Source: Acidobacteriota bacterium (GTDB lineage: Bacteria > Acidobacteriota > Terriglobia > Terriglobales > Acidobacteriaceae). Taken from it: a DNA stretch of 6,768 nt. The number at the start of each line of letters is the position of its first letter. Position 1 is the first letter of the stretch. The notes below the pieces were generated by a model. It worked only from the letters and a program-made list of their open reading frames with translations, ran no database searches and was not told the origin of the DNA. Shown one piece after another: positions 5,093-6,768 of this stretch. A program made the position numbers and the translations under genes. Location: assembly GCA_003225515.1 (NCBI GenBank), contig QIAK01000134.1, positions 1-6,768 of the forward strand, written 5' to 3'.

Positions 5093-6768
5093 CTAGGAAT
5101 CGCTTTCCTGGAATCGTCCGATGTCCGACTCAGGATCGTAAAAAATGTGGCGCAGTAGGTTGGTCAGGTATCGCGACAAAGTATTCACATTTGTGTGATA
5201 CCAGCAGCACCGTGTCATGGACGGCGACAATCCGCAAATAAACTGAAAGCTATCGAGATCAGCGGGAGGCTTGGCCAGCATCGCGGCCGCCATTCGGTGA
5301 TTGCCGTCCAGAATTGTCAAAGGGCTGCGCTCATCGATACCAATCAGCAAGACCGTAGGATTCACGAGATTCACACTGACTGAGCTCGTCATGCGGTCAA
5401 GTTTCCGGAAGAACTCGTCCTCCGGAGTCTCCTCCCACCGCAGGCGCAGCGACTCAATCATATCGGTCAAGTAATAGCTGCCTTCTGCCACGCGCCGCCA
5501 TTGAGCTCGAGGGAAAAACCGTATCCGGGCCAAATCGCTGGGCGCCAGCTCCACCTGGAACCATTGCGTATCGTCGGGCAGCTCGCGCCACATCGCTCCA
5601 CGCCGAAGAAACAACAGCGCGCGGCGCAGAGCGTTCTCGCGATGACTATCGAGGTCCGGATTGCGAACCAGATGACCGAACTCCTGGCGGTATTCTTCAA
5701 ACTCAGGATGATGAAATTCACTTCGCAGGAATTCGGCGATTACTTCCTGCTCATTCAACGAACGAATCACTTTCAAGCCGGGATAGGTGCGCACGTCTTC
5801 CAGAGGTGAGATTTCACGGCGCAGCAGCGGCAACGCAACCGTCGCCATCAGAATCAGCATGAGCAGAAGCTGCACGAAAATCACTTGCCTTAAGCTCTGG
5901 TGGAAGACGCAAATGCCGAGAACCAGCGCACCGCTGAACGCCAACTGCGCCCAGCTCGTATTGGCGATCTTCCGTGACATTTCATACGTGATCATCACTG
6001 AACTCAGCGAATAGATTCCGGTGGTGACGGCGTAGAGAATCAGCAGGGCCGCCAATCCCCCATAGTTCCCCAATTCAAAGTGCGCCCCGAACAGGATTCT
6101 CCACAAGAAGCTCGGGATTGCCCAGAGACCCAGAATCAGCACAGACAGGATGAGAAATACCAGTCCCAGCGACATGAACAGGACAGGCCGAGCCTCGCGG
6201 TCGCTGGAGCGGGCCGCTGCCGAAACCGGAAACATGGTATTGACCACCGACCAGGCGCACATATTCACCAGCCTACCGACCAGCGACACGGCCGCATAGA
6301 TGCCGGCCTCATCGGAGGCGAAGAAATGTTTTACCAACACGATGTCGAAGTTATTGATGATGGCCTGGCCCGAGAAAATTACGATCGCCTGCACCCCTTC
6401 TTCAAAAGGTATGGTGAAGAGGCCAGGCCTTAGTGGATGCAGGCCGGGACTGGGGTTTGCGCAGAAATAAGAGGCGATCACGGCGATAACGCTGGCCAGC
6501 ACGGCACCCTTCACACCCAGTCCGATACGGATGAGTAAAAACGCCCCGCCGAGTCGGACCAGTCCCTCCAACATGAAGTTGACAGCCAGGGGGCCAAACG
6601 CATGCACTCCTTGGATGTAACCACGCCGAACTCCAAGGGGAATGTAAAAAGCCGTTCCCAGCGCCAGCAGAGAAATCAGGACATGATCCGGCAGGTTCAA
6701 GTACGCCATCAGGACGCTTTTGAAAACGAACAAGACCAGCCCCAGGGCAATTCCGCAAACCCATGCAC
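5093..6768 (-). CDS. Flippase-type membrane protein fused to a C-terminal DGNHR domain, N-terminus missing
   Basis: The frame is open from the right edge to the TAG at 5095-5093, giving 557 visible residues; the true start lies beyond 6768. An in-frame TTG at 6733 falls inside a membrane segment and is not a credible start. The region 5826-6768 (about 313 residues) is almost all hydrophobic helices. It carries the RRGYIQGVHAFGPLA and GLVRLGGAFLL pattern typical of Wzx/MOP-type oligosaccharide flippases, which move lipid-linked sugar chains across the inner membrane for surface polysaccharide or O-antigen. From the position of the QG motif I infer about 80-100 residues are missing. The last helix ends near 5830 and a soluble domain of about 240 residues follows (5093-5825). 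It contains PLTILDGNHRMAAAML (DGNHR at 5308-5294), then FICGLSPSMTRCCWYHTN. The 'DGxHR' form recalls ParB/sulfiredoxin-fold proteins. The two parts are in one uninterrupted frame. Confidence 0.85.
   Translation of the reverse strand, partial: AWVCGIALGLVLFVFKSVLMAYLNLPDHVLISLLALGTAFYIPLGVRRGYIQGVHAFGPLAVNFMLEGLVRLGGAFLLIRIGLGVKGAVLASVIAVIASYFCANPSPGLHPLRPGLFTIPFEEGVQAIVIFSGQAIINNFDIVLVKHFFASDEAGIYAAVSLVGRLVNMCAWSVVNTMFPVSAAARSSDREARPVLFMSLGLVFLILSVLILGLWAIPSFLWRILFGAHFELGNYGGLAALLILYAVTTGIYSLSSVMITYEMSRKIANTSWAQLAFSGALVLGICVFHQSLRQVIFVQLLLMLILMATVALPLLRREISPLEDVRTYPGLKVIRSLNEQEVIAEFLRSEFHHPEFEEYRQEFGHLVRNPDLDSHRENALRRALLFLRRGAMWRELPDDTQWFQVELAPSDLARIRFFPRAQWRRVAEGSYYLTDMIESLRLRWEETPEDEFFRKLDRMTSSVSVNLVNPTVLLIGIDERSPLTILDGNHRMAAAMLAKPPADLDSFQFICGLSPSMTRCCWYHTNVNTLSRYLTNLLRHIFYDPESDIGRFQESDS

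Overview
The window looks like chromosomal DNA of a soil-type, moderately GC-rich bacterium. The style of its secreted proteins suggests Acidobacteriota: a PF04185 phosphoesterase lipoprotein with a poly-proline linker, a secreted protein of DUF5666-like modules, a secreted TPR protein, and a barrel protein of GH71/GH99 type. This assignment is inferred from protein family recognition, with no rRNA or marker gene to confirm it. I see no tRNA, rRNA, CRISPR array, transposase or phage gene.

Layout. (1) 1-654, minus strand: N-terminal 218 residues of a secreted barrel protein, probably a glycoside hydrolase relative, cut by the left edge. (2) 655-1177: a 523-base divergent intergenic region. It holds four exact copies of TTTCTGGGAC plus degenerate copies in a 23-base period, and a possible promoter for the next gene. 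(3) 1178-2659, plus strand: a complete secreted phosphoesterase/phospholipase C-type lipoprotein, followed by a hairpin with a T-rich tail. (4) 2782-3711, minus strand: a secreted 309-residue protein with three beta-rich repeats. (5) 3712-3904: a short divergent regulatory region with a near-perfect 16-base palindrome. (6) 3905-5056, plus strand: a secreted 383-residue protein made of three tandem TPR-pair modules. (7) 5093-6768, minus strand: a polysaccharide flippase-type membrane protein, cut by the right edge. It is fused at its C-terminus to a roughly 240-residue soluble domain with a DGNHR signature.

How they may fit together. Four of the five genes encode exported proteins and the fifth is a membrane transporter, so the theme is the cell envelope and extracellular degradation or polymer export. 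The genes alternate in strand and no two neighbours form an operon. Gene pairs share divergent control regions (barrel protein/phosphoesterase; beta-repeat protein/TPR protein) and the others are convergent. A common pathway is not shown. The most notable items are the flippase fused to the DGNHR domain, the 23-base-period repeat cluster, and the triplicated TPR module.
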